Below, in pieces: positions 47,198 through 56,662 of a stretch of DNA of 64,000 nt (positions are counted from its first letter, which is position 1; each line of letters begins with the position of its first letter). The stretch spans positions 1,897,012 to 1,961,011 of the forward strand of contig NZ_LILB01000001.1 in the NCBI RefSeq assembly GCF_001274945.1. Direction: 5' to 3'. The position numbers and the translations under genes are program-made. Source of the stretch: Viridibacillus arvi. GTDB lineage: Bacteria; Bacillota; Bacilli; Bacillales_A; Planococcaceae. The notes beneath the pieces are model-generated. The model worked only from the letters and a program-made list of their open reading frames with translations, had not been told where the DNA came from and did not search any database.

Positions 47198-48157
47198 TTA
47201 TATTCCGACTATTTTCTTCAATTCTACTAACTTACTTTTCGATAAAGGAACATGCGTTCTTTCGTTTTCAGATAAAATTAAGCTATAGCTGTTTTTAGTC
47301 CATGTCACAATTTCTCTAACCTTTTGTAAATTAACAATATAAGAGCGATGGCAACGGAAGAAACCGAATGGCACTAGACGTTGTTCGAGATCATTAAGTG
47401 TTAAAGTACATGGAAATGCATCTCCACTGACATATACATTCACTAATCCATCTACACTCTCAATATAATCAATTTCAGGTGGATTAAATAATATAAATTT
47501 GTCGTTCAGCTTGGTAGGAATTTTCTCTAATTTGATCAGCTGACTTTCTGTTTCAGATGTTTTCTCGGATTCTTTTCTCTCTTCTTGTAAATCCAATGGT
47601 TCTAAACCGGTTGAATCAAGGCGATAAAGTTGATCTGATGAACTCAGTAAATCTTCCAAATTATTAGCCAATAGATATACGATATATCCTTTTTCCTTTA
47701 ATTTTGTAATAACAATATCAACAATACGTTTAGTTTCAACATCTAGATTCTGAAAAGGCTCTTCTAAAATATGTATAGGTTGTTCATGCATTAATAATTT
47801 GGCAAACCGAACTCTTTGAACTTGTACCTCATTTAAATCCTTAATTTTCACACTTTTTTTATCCATCAACCCAGTCATTTTAAGAATATCTTCAAGTACT
47901 TCATTAGAACTATATAAAGCCTTTTCAAACTTCAGGCTTTCCATTATCGTTAATCGTTCGTAGCACCCTTCTTTTCTAAAGTGAAGGTTTATTTGATTGT
48001 TGTATTGTAGTTGTTGTACAATATATCCTATTTGCTCTACATCAGAATATATACCAGTTACAGCTCCCTCATTAAATGGCAATTCGAATGAAGGACAAAT
48101 TGTGACACCACCAATAACTGACTCAGGAATAACAATTTGCAGAAAATCTTTTGTCAT
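47198..48157 (-). CDS. LytTR DNA-binding regulator with degenerate ABC-ATPase-like N-terminus
   Basis: 319 residues. The C-terminal about 215-319 is a LytTR domain (FFRCHRSYIVNLQKVREI, then LILSENERTHVPLSKSKL). The N-terminal 190 residues follow the order of an ABC ATPase but with eroded motifs: no Walker A lysine where GAVTGIYSDVEQIG stands (31-44), LNEVQ for the LSGGQ signature (108-112), ILEEPFQNLD for Walker B (130-139). Likely a non-hydrolysing sensor fused to a DNA-binding domain, controlling the adjacent exporter genes. Similar fusions exist in Bacillales but are little studied. Confidence 0.85.
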   Translation of the reverse strand: MTKDFLQIVIPESVIGGVTICPSFELPFNEGAVTGIYSDVEQIGYIVQQLQYNNQINLHFRKEGCYERLTIMESLKFEKALYSSNEVLEDILKMTGLMDKKSVKIKDLNEVQVQRVRFAKLLMHEQPIHILEEPFQNLDVETKRIVDIVITKLKEKGYIVYLLANNLEDLLSSSDQLYRLDSTGLEPLDLQEERKESEKTSETESQLIKLEKIPTKLNDKFILFNPPEIDYIESVDGLVNVYVSGDAFPCTLTLNDLEQRLVPFGFFRCHRSYIVNLQKVREIVTWTKNSYSLILSENERTHVPLSKSKLVELKKIVGI

Positions 48158-48285
48158 GATTTATAACTTCCTCTCACAAATAATAAAATTATACAACATA
48201 ATGGAAATTAATTCATTATAACCAATTTTAATACATATAAAGACAGCTGAATTCATATAAATATCAATGCTATTAATACAAATTT

Positions 48286-48320
48286 AAACCATCTATGATA
48301 TTAATCATCATAGATGGTTT
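48286..48320 (-). terminator. Terminator of menE
   Basis: Stem AAACCATCTATGAT / ATCATAGATGGTTT-like with one extra base; weak minus-strand T-run. Confidence 0.7.
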
Positions 48321-48339
48321 AATTAATTTAATCTTAATT

Positions 48340-49785
48340 TTATTCTTTGTTTAATAACTCTTTTAATTTTCTTCGCAATAACTTATTTGAACCATTACGA
48401 GGTAATTCACTAACGATATAAATTTGATGGGGTACTTTATAATTGGCTAAATGTTCCTTGCAAAACGCGAGCAATTCATCTACATTTATTCTTTCTTTTA
48501 ATACAACAAATGCATTAGGTACTTGACCCCATTTATCATTCTCTACTCCACATACACCGGCTTCACGCACAGCTTCATGTGAAACAAGTACATTTTCAAT
48601 CTCCGCAGGATAAATATTTTCACCACCGGAAATGATTAAATCTGAACGACGATCAACGACATACAAATAACCTTCATCATCGAGATAGCCAATATCTCCT
48701 GAATGTAACCAGCCATTTTCCTGAGAAGACTTATCTGCAAAACGCCCAATATATCCAGGTGTGACATGGGGACCACGAATTAAAATCTCACCTTGATCAA
48801 ATGCTTTCTCTGCACCATCGATACGGATTTGATTGAAAAAGAGTGCTTTACCCGCAGATCCTAGTTTACGCAATGCATCTGTACTTGATAAAGTTGCTGT
48901 TTGAGAAGATGTTTCTGTCATACCGTATGTTTGGGAAACATTAAGCCCACGTTGTTCAGCTCGCTTCAAATAATCGATTGGAACAGGACCGCCCCCCGCA
49001 AGCATTGTTAAAAACTTAGGAGAAACTTTAGCATTTCTAGCTTCCAACTCCGATATAATTCTTTCTAAAGTGACAGAAACAACAGACATTCTTGTTACAG
49101 TACCTGCTACTAATTCATTTACTATTTCTTTTACGTTAAATTTAGGATAGAGTTTAATTTCAACACCATGCAATAATGATTTAGCTAGCATGGAAAATCC
49201 ACTGATATGAAATAATGGCATTGTGCAAAGCCAGCAATCACCATCTACTAAGCCCATATTATAAACGGAGGAAGTAGCACTTGAAACGTGATTCCCTACT
49301 GTTTGACGAACCCCTTTTGGATAGCCGGTGGTACCAGATGTATACATGATTGTCATCGTTTCATCATCATTCCACTCACTTGCAAGATCGAAGTCTAGCT
49401 GATGACTTTTATTAATTTCATTAAAAGTCAACGTTGGCACTTTATTAACAGGTAATTTCTCCAGTAGTAAGTCCTCTACTAAAATAAAATCAACTGCCGC
49501 ATCATCAATTTGATAAGCTAGCTCTTTTTCTGTTAATCGTAAATTTAATAGCACCATCTCACATTGCAAATTCATACAAGCATACATCATCCAAATAATA
49601 TCGGGATGGGATGGTGCATATATAGCTACACGCGATTGCTGCTTTACGCCATTTGCAATTAATTTTTCAGCTAGAATAAGTGCTTTATCATTCGCTTCTT
49701 TAAAAGTCCACTGTTCTTCTTCAAAGCTAAGTGCAATCCGCTCAGGTGTTAATAAGCTACGTTGTATAAGCCAGTTTGGTATCAT
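48340..49785 (-). CDS. menE: 2-succinylbenzoate-CoA ligase
   Basis: 481-residue ANL ligase. P-loop YTSGTTGYPKGV (about 148-159), SQTYGMTET, GWLHSGDIGYLDDEG, and the catalytic lysine in PRNGSNKLLRR. It activates o-succinylbenzoate in menaquinone synthesis. It follows menB, separated by a 209-bp hairpin-rich spacer rather than the tight spacing of the other men genes. Confidence 0.93.
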   Translation of the reverse strand: MIPNWLIQRSLLTPERIALSFEEEQWTFKEANDKALILAEKLIANGVKQQSRVAIYAPSHPDIIWMMYACMNLQCEMVLLNLRLTEKELAYQIDDAAVDFILVEDLLLEKLPVNKVPTLTFNEINKSHQLDFDLASEWNDDETMTIMYTSGTTGYPKGVRQTVGNHVSSATSSVYNMGLVDGDCWLCTMPLFHISGFSMLAKSLLHGVEIKLYPKFNVKEIVNELVAGTVTRMSVVSVTLERIISELEARNAKVSPKFLTMLAGGGPVPIDYLKRAEQRGLNVSQTYGMTETSSQTATLSSTDALRKLGSAGKALFFNQIRIDGAEKAFDQGEILIRGPHVTPGYIGRFADKSSQENGWLHSGDIGYLDDEGYLYVVDRRSDLIISGGENIYPAEIENVLVSHEAVREAGVCGVENDKWGQVPNAFVVLKERINVDELLAFCKEHLANYKVPHQIYIVSELPRNGSNKLLRRKLKELLNKE

Positions 49786-49818
49786 TTTTTCACCCCGCCT
49801 TAATTATGTTGATAAAAA

Positions 49819-49994
49819 AAGCTGCCCTTAGAGGACAGCTTAAAATGACAACTTTTCTGAGCTGTCATTTGTTGGAAATTAATTGAAGTATTTACTCGAC
49901 AGTCCCAGCTTTAGGCGATAATTGCTCGCAGCTGGACGAGCATTTTGTTGCTCATGCAACCGTTACGACAAACTTATGTTGTCTTCCTTAGCTA
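49819..49994 (-). promoter_or_regulatory. Hairpin-rich leader/attenuator between menB and menE
   Basis: On the minus strand: a terminator AAGCTGTCC...GGGCAGCTT (49841-49819) followed by TTTTTTT, 34 bp before menE. It is preceded by hairpin AATGACAGCT/AGTTGTCATT (49869-49844), whose GACAGCT could instead pair with the terminator arm AGCTGTC. Further upstream is a GCTCG...CGAGC hairpin. The alternative pairings suggest attenuation of menE; no known riboswitch class recognised. Confidence 0.5.
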
Positions 49995-50813
49995 TTAAGG
50001 GAAACGTGGGAACTGGCCAAAGTCTGGTTCGCGTTTTTCTTTAAATGCGTCGCGACCTTCTTTTGCTTCGTCTGTTGTATAGTATAGTAAAGTTGCGTCT
50101 CCAGCGAATTGTTGAAGACCTGCTAAACCATCTGTGTCTGCGTTGAATGAAGCTTTTAGGAAGCGTAATGCAGTAGGTGATTTAGAAAGCATTTCTTCAC
50201 ACCATTGAACAGTTTCGTCTTCTAATCTTTCTAGAGGAACAACTGTATTTACTAAGCCCATATCCAATGCTTCTTGTGCATCGTATTGACGGCATAGGTA
50301 CCAAATCTCACGTGCTTTTTTATGGCCAACGATACGTGCTAAGTAACCTGCACCGTAACCAGCGTCAAATGAACCTACTTTAGGTCCAGTTTGTCCAAAG
50401 CGAGCGTTTTCTGCTGCGATTGTTAAATCACAAACGATGTGTAACACATGTCCGCCACCAATTGCGTAACCAGCAACCATTGCTACTACAGGTTTTGGTG
50501 TGATACGGATCAAATGTTGTAAGTCTAATACGTTTAAACGAGGAATGTTGTCATCTCCAACATAGCCACCGTTTCCGCGAACTTTTTGGTCTCCGCCTGC
50601 ACAGAAAGCTTGGTCGCCTTCACCAGTTAAAATAATTACACCGATATTTGCATTATCACGTGCACGTGTAAATGCATCGATTAATTCTGAAGTTGTTTTT
50701 GGGCGGAATGCGTTGCGCACTTCCGGACGATTAATTGTAATTTTAGCGATACCATTATAAGATTCATACTTAATATCTTCGTATGTACGCTCTGTTACCC
50801 ATTGACGAGTCAT
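49995..50813 (-). CDS. menB: 1,4-dihydroxy-2-naphthoyl-CoA synthase
   Basis: 272-residue crotonase-fold enzyme cyclising o-succinylbenzoyl-CoA. The MenB hallmarks [15 protein letters not shown] (about 65-79), [12 protein letters not shown] and [14 protein letters not shown] are all present. GGAGG precedes ATG. Located 26 bp after menH. Confidence 0.96.
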   Translation of the reverse strand: MTRQWVTERTYEDIKYESYNGIAKITINRPEVRNAFRPKTTSELIDAFTRARDNANIGVIILTGEGDQAFCAGGDQKVRGNGGYVGDDNIPRLNVLDLQHLIRITPKPVVAMVAGYAIGGGHVLHIVCDLTIAAENARFGQTGPKVGSFDAGYGAGYLARIVGHKKAREIWYLCRQYDAQEALDMGLVNTVVPLERLEDETVQWCEEMLSKSPTALRFLKASFNADTDGLAGLQQFAGDATLLYYTTDEAKEGRDAFKEKREPDFGQFPRFP

Positions 50814-50839
50814 ATATATGATCCTCCTACTTGTAATTA

Positions 50840-51655
50840 TTAAATTTGTTCCTCTATTATTGTAGCAAAAGTTTCAGGATTTTCCACATGAATTGCATGT
50901 CCAGCTTTTGGTACGACTACATGCTTACAATTTTGGAACAAATTTTTCATGTCGACAGCTATTTGATAAAACTTCTTATCTAACTCTCCTGTTACTAAAA
51001 CAACTGGTTTAGTAAAGCGTGTCAACTCATCCCAATATGATTTCTGTTGTCCTGTACCTACGCCTCTTAAACTGTTTGCTAAACCTCTTTCATTTTGCAA
51101 TAAGCGCTCTGCACGAATTTCCTCTTGAATGTCTAGAGGTAAGTTTTTTTGTGATTCGAATAAGGATATGTTCTCCCAATGATCCACAAATGCTTGTATT
51201 CCCTCTTCTTCAAGACGATCTGCTAGAGTATTATCAGCTTTTACTCTGACAGTGCGTTCTTCATTCGTTTGCAAACCTGGTGAAGCACTTTCCAAAATAA
51301 GTTGTTCAATTGTTTCAGGATATTGCAAAGCATAAGCTAATGCGATGCGCCCCCCCATAGAATAACCTACTAACGTGAAAATATTAATACCACGTTGAAC
51401 AAACAATTCATGTAAAACTGCAATTTGCTTTTCTATAGAATAATGCTCTACGTTATTCGGGCTATCTGTGTAACCATGACCATTCAAATCTATTGCAATG
51501 ATACGTACTTGATCACCCATTAAACTCATTACTTTATCCCATGTTGCAGAGCTGCCAGTAAAGCCATGTAATAATACAACGGTTTTTTCGACGCGCGGAT
51601 TAATTATTTTATAATGCACGTTTAAGCCGTTTACTGTCATTATTACGCTTGCCAT
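50840..51655 (-). CDS. menH: 2-succinyl-6-hydroxy-2,4-cyclohexadiene-1-carboxylate synthase
   Basis: 271-residue alpha/beta-hydrolase. [13 protein letters not shown] (oxyanion region), nucleophile GYSMGG near 98-103, and [11 protein letters not shown] for the catalytic His. The start overlaps the 3' end of menD by 13 bp. Confidence 0.93.
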   Translation of the reverse strand: MASVIMTVNGLNVHYKIINPRVEKTVVLLHGFTGSSATWDKVMSLMGDQVRIIAIDLNGHGYTDSPNNVEHYSIEKQIAVLHELFVQRGINIFTLVGYSMGGRIALAYALQYPETIEQLILESASPGLQTNEERTVRVKADNTLADRLEEEGIQAFVDHWENISLFESQKNLPLDIQEEIRAERLLQNERGLANSLRGVGTGQQKSYWDELTRFTKPVVLVTGELDKKFYQIAVDMKNLFQNCKHVVVPKAGHAIHVENPETFATIIEEQI

Positions 51656-53367
51656 TTTGCATCTAACTCCTCACCAATCGCTCTCCATAATTTACGGTGT
51701 GTCTCAACATTTACTTGACGATTTGTAAATACTTCTATCAAACGTAGAGGTTTTTGTTTTGGGGTTTGTAACACTTCTACAAATGCCTCTTTTGTTTCTA
51801 CAGCCTGATATTCTGCTCCATACATTATCGCGATTTCTTTAAAGTTAAGTCCTGAAGGTGTTCCGAATAATTCTTCATAATGCGCTTCTTCTGTAGCTTG
51901 AGCTAAATATGAGAAAATACCACCGCCATCATTATTCATCACAACGACCGTTATATTACACTTTTGATATCGTGTCGTGATTAGTCCATTCACATCATGT
52001 AAAAACGCTAAATCACCAATCAATAAATACGTTTCACGCTGTCTAGCAAGTTGTAAACCAAAAGCAGTAGATACAACACCGTCAATGCCATTTGCACCAC
52101 GATTCGCAAAAACTTTTACATCTTTTACCGTTTTATTGAAAAATGTATCTACATCTCGGATTGGCATACTACTACTAGCAAATAAATCACTTGCTTCAGG
52201 TAAATTTACAAATAGCGTCGCTGCCATTGCACCCTCATCAGATTGTTCTTCTAAATACTGCTCAATATGCTTTGTTGCAATATCATTCGCAGCCATCCAT
52301 TTAGATCTATAAATAGTATCGATTGTTGACTCAACAGTGACATCTTTTAACCAGTCACTGACACTAGCATGTATGTGGTGTGTTGCAATTGCTAAAGAAT
52401 CACGGAACATCGGATCCTCATCTATTACTATAAATGTATCTGGTTTAACCAAAGTTAAAAATAATGAAAGAGGTTTTGATACTAGCTGTGCACCAAAGCG
52501 AATAACAGTATTAGGTGCCATAGAATTTTTAAAAGCCTCATTTTTCAAAATAGCATCATACTGATCAATGATATAATCCATACAATCTTCAGGAATATTC
52601 GAGCGTAAATGAGATAGGCTCTCTACAAGAACTGGCCATTTCACCTTTCGAATAAAATCCCAAACAGCTTCTAAATCCGCTACTTGATTCATCTCACCAA
52701 AGATTAATAATCCTTTTTCAGCTTTGTTAATTGCAGCCTCTAATGTATTAAATGCTTTTTTCGAAGGGCGTAATTCAGCTCCGAAACTTTCCACAAAGGT
52801 TCCAACTGGTAATGTATCTTGGAAATTGATGAGTAGTGGTTCACGGAACGGTACATTAATTTGTACAGGGCCAGCAGGTGCAGTTGTCGCAATCGACATC
52901 GCACGTGCTATATGGCGTTCGATAAATGACATTGTCCCTGTTGATGTATCTGGTAGTGGGAAGTCCACTGACCATTTTACATGCGTACCATATAAATTTA
53001 CTTGATCGATTGCTTGTGGTGCTCCGACTTCACGTAATTCATGTGGACGATCCGCCGTTAATATGATCAAAGGTACACGCGCATAGCTCGCTTCTACAAT
53101 AGCAGGGAAGTAATTCGCTGCCGCTGTACCCGATGTACAAACTAGCACAACCGGTCGTACACTTGCCTTTGCAATACCTAATGCCAAAAAGGCTGCAGAA
53201 CGCTCATCTATTTGACGGTATAAATTAAATTCCTTTGAAGAAGCAAAAGCATAAGCAAGTGGAGTTGAGCGTGAGCCTGGACTCACAACTACATCTCGTG
53301 CACCTGTCTCATATAATGACGCAACGAGCTTATAAACATAGCTCGTTAAAGTCTCTTTCTCACTCAT
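51643..53367 (-). CDS. menD: SEPHCHC synthase (MenD)
   Basis: 574-residue thiamine-diphosphate enzyme: N-terminal DVVVSPGSRSTPLAYA, FLALGIAKAS, CTSGTAAANYFPAIVEA, and the ThDP/Mg motif GDLAFLHDVNGL with NNDGGGIFS. It condenses 2-oxoglutarate with isochorismate. The start overlaps the menF stop by 8 bp; AGGAGG lies upstream. Confidence 0.95.
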   Translation of the reverse strand: MSEKETLTSYVYKLVASLYETGARDVVVSPGSRSTPLAYAFASSKEFNLYRQIDERSAAFLALGIAKASVRPVVLVCTSGTAAANYFPAIVEASYARVPLIILTADRPHELREVGAPQAIDQVNLYGTHVKWSVDFPLPDTSTGTMSFIERHIARAMSIATTAPAGPVQINVPFREPLLINFQDTLPVGTFVESFGAELRPSKKAFNTLEAAINKAEKGLLIFGEMNQVADLEAVWDFIRKVKWPVLVESLSHLRSNIPEDCMDYIIDQYDAILKNEAFKNSMAPNTVIRFGAQLVSKPLSLFLTLVKPDTFIVIDEDPMFRDSLAIATHHIHASVSDWLKDVTVESTIDTIYRSKWMAANDIATKHIEQYLEEQSDEGAMAATLFVNLPEASDLFASSSMPIRDVDTFFNKTVKDVKVFANRGANGIDGVVSTAFGLQLARQRETYLLIGDLAFLHDVNGLITTRYQKCNITVVVMNNDGGGIFSYLAQATEEAHYEELFGTPSGLNFKEIAIMYGAEYQAVETKEAFVEVLQTPKQKPLRLIEVFTNRQVNVETHRKLWRAIGEELDAKWQA

Positions 53368-54745
53368 GTAATTGTCCTCCTAAAGCTCGTAACATCGGAC
53401 GGAATTTCACTAAAGTTTCATCGTATTCACTGCTTGGTTGTGAATCAGCCACAATGCCACCACCAGCATATAAAAATGCTTGATCTTTAGCTAATAGAGC
53501 CGAACGAATAGCTACAGCAAATTCCCCGTTACCTTGAGCATCTAGCCACCCAATTGGAGCTGCATAGAGTCCGCGATTCAATGGTTCATATTCTCGTATT
53601 ACTTGCATTGCCTTCATACGAGGTACGCCCCCTAAAGCCGGTGTTGGGTGTAATGTTTTTACTAATTGTAAAACAGTCGCTCCTTCTTTCAATGGACCTT
53701 CAACTGGTGTAAACAGATGTTGTATATCTCTAATTTTCAGCAACTGAGGCGCATTTGGAATTTGATAACTTGCACAGTTTTCTTTAAATGTCTGTAAGAT
53801 CATATCCACCACATATTGATGCTCGGAAAGGTTTTTCGTATCATTTAATAAGCTTTGTCCTAGCAAGTCATCTTCTTCAGCCGTTTTCCCGCGTTTGATA
53901 GAACCTGCAATACATGAAGAGTAAGCATATTTATCGGAAACCTTTACTAAACGCTCAGGTGATGCTCCGAAAAACAATTTACCTTGTTCTTCTAGGCCAA
54001 ATAAATAACTGTCTGGCTGCTCCATCATTACTTGTGACAACACATTAGGAGATGTTACTTGTTCTTCAAATTGCAAAGCGAGAGAGCGTGCAATAACAAC
54101 TTTATCTGCTTCTTTTTGGCGTATTAAAGACGTCACCTTGCTAATTGATTCCAAGTATTCTTCTTTATAAGGCTCATAACTGCTCTTAATTTGTGGCTTG
54201 GCATATTTTTTTAACGCCTTTACTTGCGCTGTATGAATCAATTCATCACGCTCTTTGCGTAAGGCATTAAGCGCTTCTGTCGTATTCTCTTCATCAGTGA
54301 TCAAATGAATACTCACATAAGCTTGATCATTTTTCACTACAAGTTGGTATGTTGCAACAGCAAAAAAAGCTTCAGGAAAACCTGTCCATTCACCAGACAC
54401 TTCATTTTCCGTATCAAATGTAAAACCACCAAACAAAATAGGTTGAATATTGTTTTCATCATTCACAACATTTTGCGTTAGCTTTTTCCATTGTTGTTCT
54501 ACGTCATCAAATCTATGTTCTTTTGCATCGCTTGAAATTGTTTGAGCATGACCCAAACCTGCAAGCGTAAATGTTTTTTCACGATTTTGCCAAAAAAATC
54601 GTTGTCCAGCAAATGATTGCTCACCCGCTTCAAAAAAGGCGAGCGCTGACAATCGACTTACTTCTATTGTTTCTATATGAAAATATAATGTCGATTGCTC
54701 TGTTTCAATTCGGTCGCCGGTTGTTGCTGACAACTTCCGATTCAT
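53360..54745 (-). CDS. menF: Isochorismate synthase
   Basis: 461-residue chorismate-utilising enzyme. C-terminal half shows KVVIARSLAL, SCIAGSIKRGKTAEED (the SIKRG loop), SEHQYVVDMI, LHPTPALGGVPR and the Mg-binding YAAPIGW and SEYDETLVKFR. The start at 54745 has GGAGG 8 nt upstream; the frame opens earlier without an SD. First gene of the men operon. Confidence 0.95.
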   Translation of the reverse strand: MNRKLSATTGDRIETEQSTLYFHIETIEVSRLSALAFFEAGEQSFAGQRFFWQNREKTFTLAGLGHAQTISSDAKEHRFDDVEQQWKKLTQNVVNDENNIQPILFGGFTFDTENEVSGEWTGFPEAFFAVATYQLVVKNDQAYVSIHLITDEENTTEALNALRKERDELIHTAQVKALKKYAKPQIKSSYEPYKEEYLESISKVTSLIRQKEADKVVIARSLALQFEEQVTSPNVLSQVMMEQPDSYLFGLEEQGKLFFGASPERLVKVSDKYAYSSCIAGSIKRGKTAEEDDLLGQSLLNDTKNLSEHQYVVDMILQTFKENCASYQIPNAPQLLKIRDIQHLFTPVEGPLKEGATVLQLVKTLHPTPALGGVPRMKAMQVIREYEPLNRGLYAAPIGWLDAQGNGEFAVAIRSALLAKDQAFLYAGGGIVADSQPSSEYDETLVKFRPMLRALGGQLHE

Positions 54746-54808
54746 GAAAATTCCCTCCGTCAACGAATACCACCAATTAATGGAATCCACTCGTACATAC
54801 TTAAATAT

Positions 54809-54837
54809 CCTATACTATCATACATCTTTATTGGCAA
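54809..54837 (-). promoter_or_regulatory. Candidate sigma-A promoter of the men operon
   Basis: Minus strand TTGCCA (54837-54832), 17-bp spacer, TATAGG (54814-54809), about 65 bp before the menF start. The rest of 54838-55078 is AT-rich with no gene. Confidence 0.45.
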
Positions 54838-55078
54838 TTCGGCACTTCATTTGCAAAGTTCAATCGCATTTTCTATGTATTTACACTACGGATTTATAAT
54901 AAATTATGCTTTTTTGGGAAATAATTATATTTTATATCAAAACAGTTGATTAAAGATATTCCTCAATGCGGTGGTATAGGATTTCTACGGATTATTTTTA
55001 TTAATAATATAACGATGTTATTTCAAAAAAAATGACCCGACAATATGCCGAAGTCATAAATAGTAGCTAAACAATTCA

Positions 55079-55108
55079 ATTTCTATTTCTATTTCTATTT
55101 CTATTTCT
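55079..55108. repeat. Hexanucleotide tandem repeat (ATTTCT)5
   Basis: Five exact units ATTTCT plus a partial sixth, ending one base before the stop codon of the PPTase gene (in its 3' untranslated side). Prone to slippage but outside the coding frame. Confidence 0.9.
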
Positions 55109-55109
55109 A

Positions 55110-55784
55110 TTAAAAATTTAATTTCTTATATACTTCGTCCATATTTAATATCTCAACTTTAATTTTTTGGGGGATTTTATCCGAAATGATACAAATATGA
55201 TATTTAAGGTTTTTGAAGAATATACTTTCAAAAGCTTTACCTTTTTCTTGTGTTCTAATTACTCTTCCATATTGTAAATTTTTAGGGCAAATTAGATTAT
55301 TCTTCATTTCTATAATTCGTCCACCATGTCTTTTTATAAATGCCTCTTTGTAACATAATGTATTCCAATAATACTCTCTCTTTTCTTTTTCTACTAAGGA
55401 ATGTAAACGACTCTTTTCTTCTTTACTAAAAAAGAAATTAATAAAATTATTATTTATTTTTCTTTCATACAAAATATCTATTCCTAATTCTTCCTTAGTT
55501 ATTCCTAAAATAATAATATCTTTACTATGAGATAAATTATAATTAATATGCTGTTTTTTGATAAATGGTTTTCCGTTTGCACCATACAATAATTTTATTT
55601 CAGAAATATCATGATTTTCCTTTAACAACGCATAGCGTAACAATATATCTCCAGCAAAAATTGTTTTTTTTCTATTGTTGCTTATACTGTTAAGATATCT
55701 TTTTCTATTTTCTAAAATACAAGTATCTAATAATCTATAGTGTCTTTTATCTATAGAATTCATATTTAATAAAAATAATCTCAT
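55110..55784 (-). CDS. Sfp-type 4'-phosphopantetheinyl transferase
   Basis: 224 residues, very AT-rich gene. Family motifs in order: GKPF (71-74), NLSHS (83-87), GIDI with Mg-binding Asp103, and W140...KEA..K (146-151). The residue two after the Asp is Leu105 rather than Glu, as in PPTases that coordinate Mg with fewer acids. It activates carrier proteins of NRPS/PKS or fatty-acid synthesis. It lies 2 bp after the ABC permease, so it belongs to the exporter operon, hinting at a secondary-metabolite locus; no synthase is in the window. Confidence 0.85.
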   Translation of the reverse strand: MRLFLLNMNSIDKRHYRLLDTCILENRKRYLNSISNNRKKTIFAGDILLRYALLKENHDISEIKLLYGANGKPFIKKQHINYNLSHSKDIIILGITKEELGIDILYERKINNNFINFFFSKEEKSRLHSLVEKEKREYYWNTLCYKEAFIKRHGGRIIEMKNNLICPKNLQYGRVIRTQEKGKAFESIFFKNLKYHICIISDKIPQKIKVEILNMDEVYKKLNF

Positions 55785-55786
55785 GG

Positions 55787-56662
55787 TTATTTATTTTGTC
55801 TTTTAAATATCATTATAGATACCGTAGTAAATACAATCATTGTGATAATAATAATCCAAATACTATATGATGTACTGATTAACCTATTATTCAGTTCATA
55901 TACTATTCCATAATGTTTTTCATACTCCAAAATTTGATCTGGTGAGGCTTGTTTAAAAACTTTTTGGATTGAATCAGTCATAAATGCTTCTCTTAACAAT
56001 ACAGCTGTATGACTGATTGGAAAATACATTATTATATTCTGAACAAAATTAGGTACACCACCTATTGGAACATAAACTCCACATAAGAAACCTATAGCAG
56101 TTCCAACAACTGTACTTAATGTGGAAAATGCATTTTGCGTATGAATAAAAAGAACCAAGAATAAATTTATTGAACTAGATAATGCCACTGAAAGTACAAT
56201 GATACCTATTACCTTAAGCATCCCCATGATACTCAATACTTTTCCACCTGCTAAAATAAGAAACAACTCACATCCAACAAAAGCAAGCAGCGAGAAAAAA
56301 AGGCCGATTATAAATGAATTTATTACATAACTTAACTGTATTGTAGCCCTTGATAATGGTGCTGTTAAAAAATCATGTGTTTTTTTGCTTTCTTTATCCT
56401 TTACCATGATTCCAAATGCACCTAATGTTGTTGTCACTGCAGTTATTGATAATAGACCTGCAACCATCCATTCATTAACCATAACTTTTGACTCATTAGT
56501 CACCCCCACAATTTGTTTAATTGCATCAATTTGTGTCTGCTGTAAAAATACTGCGTATAGTAAAATTACAATAAAGACTGACAATAGAGAAAGAAGTAAT
56601 AATGTTCGATCGCGACGGTATATTTTATTGTTCCTACTAATCAAATAGAATAAAGAATTCAC
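55787..56662 (-). CDS. ABC-2 type transporter permease
   Basis: 291 residues with six helices; the KDKESKKTHDFLTAPLSR loop (about 88-105) after helix 2 is typical of ABC-2 drug/lipid exporters. GTG start overlaps the ATPase stop (GTGA). Likely exporter pair with 56659-57594. Substrate unknown. Confidence 0.85.
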   Translation of the reverse strand: MNSLFYLISRNNKIYRRDRTLLLLSLLSVFIVILLYAVFLQQTQIDAIKQIVGVTNESKVMVNEWMVAGLLSITAVTTTLGAFGIMVKDKESKKTHDFLTAPLSRATIQLSYVINSFIIGLFFSLLAFVGCELFLILAGGKVLSIMGMLKVIGIIVLSVALSSSINLFLVLFIHTQNAFSTLSTVVGTAIGFLCGVYVPIGGVPNFVQNIIMYFPISHTAVLLREAFMTDSIQKVFKQASPDQILEYEKHYGIVYELNNRLISTSYSIWIIIITMIVFTTVSIMIFKRQNK

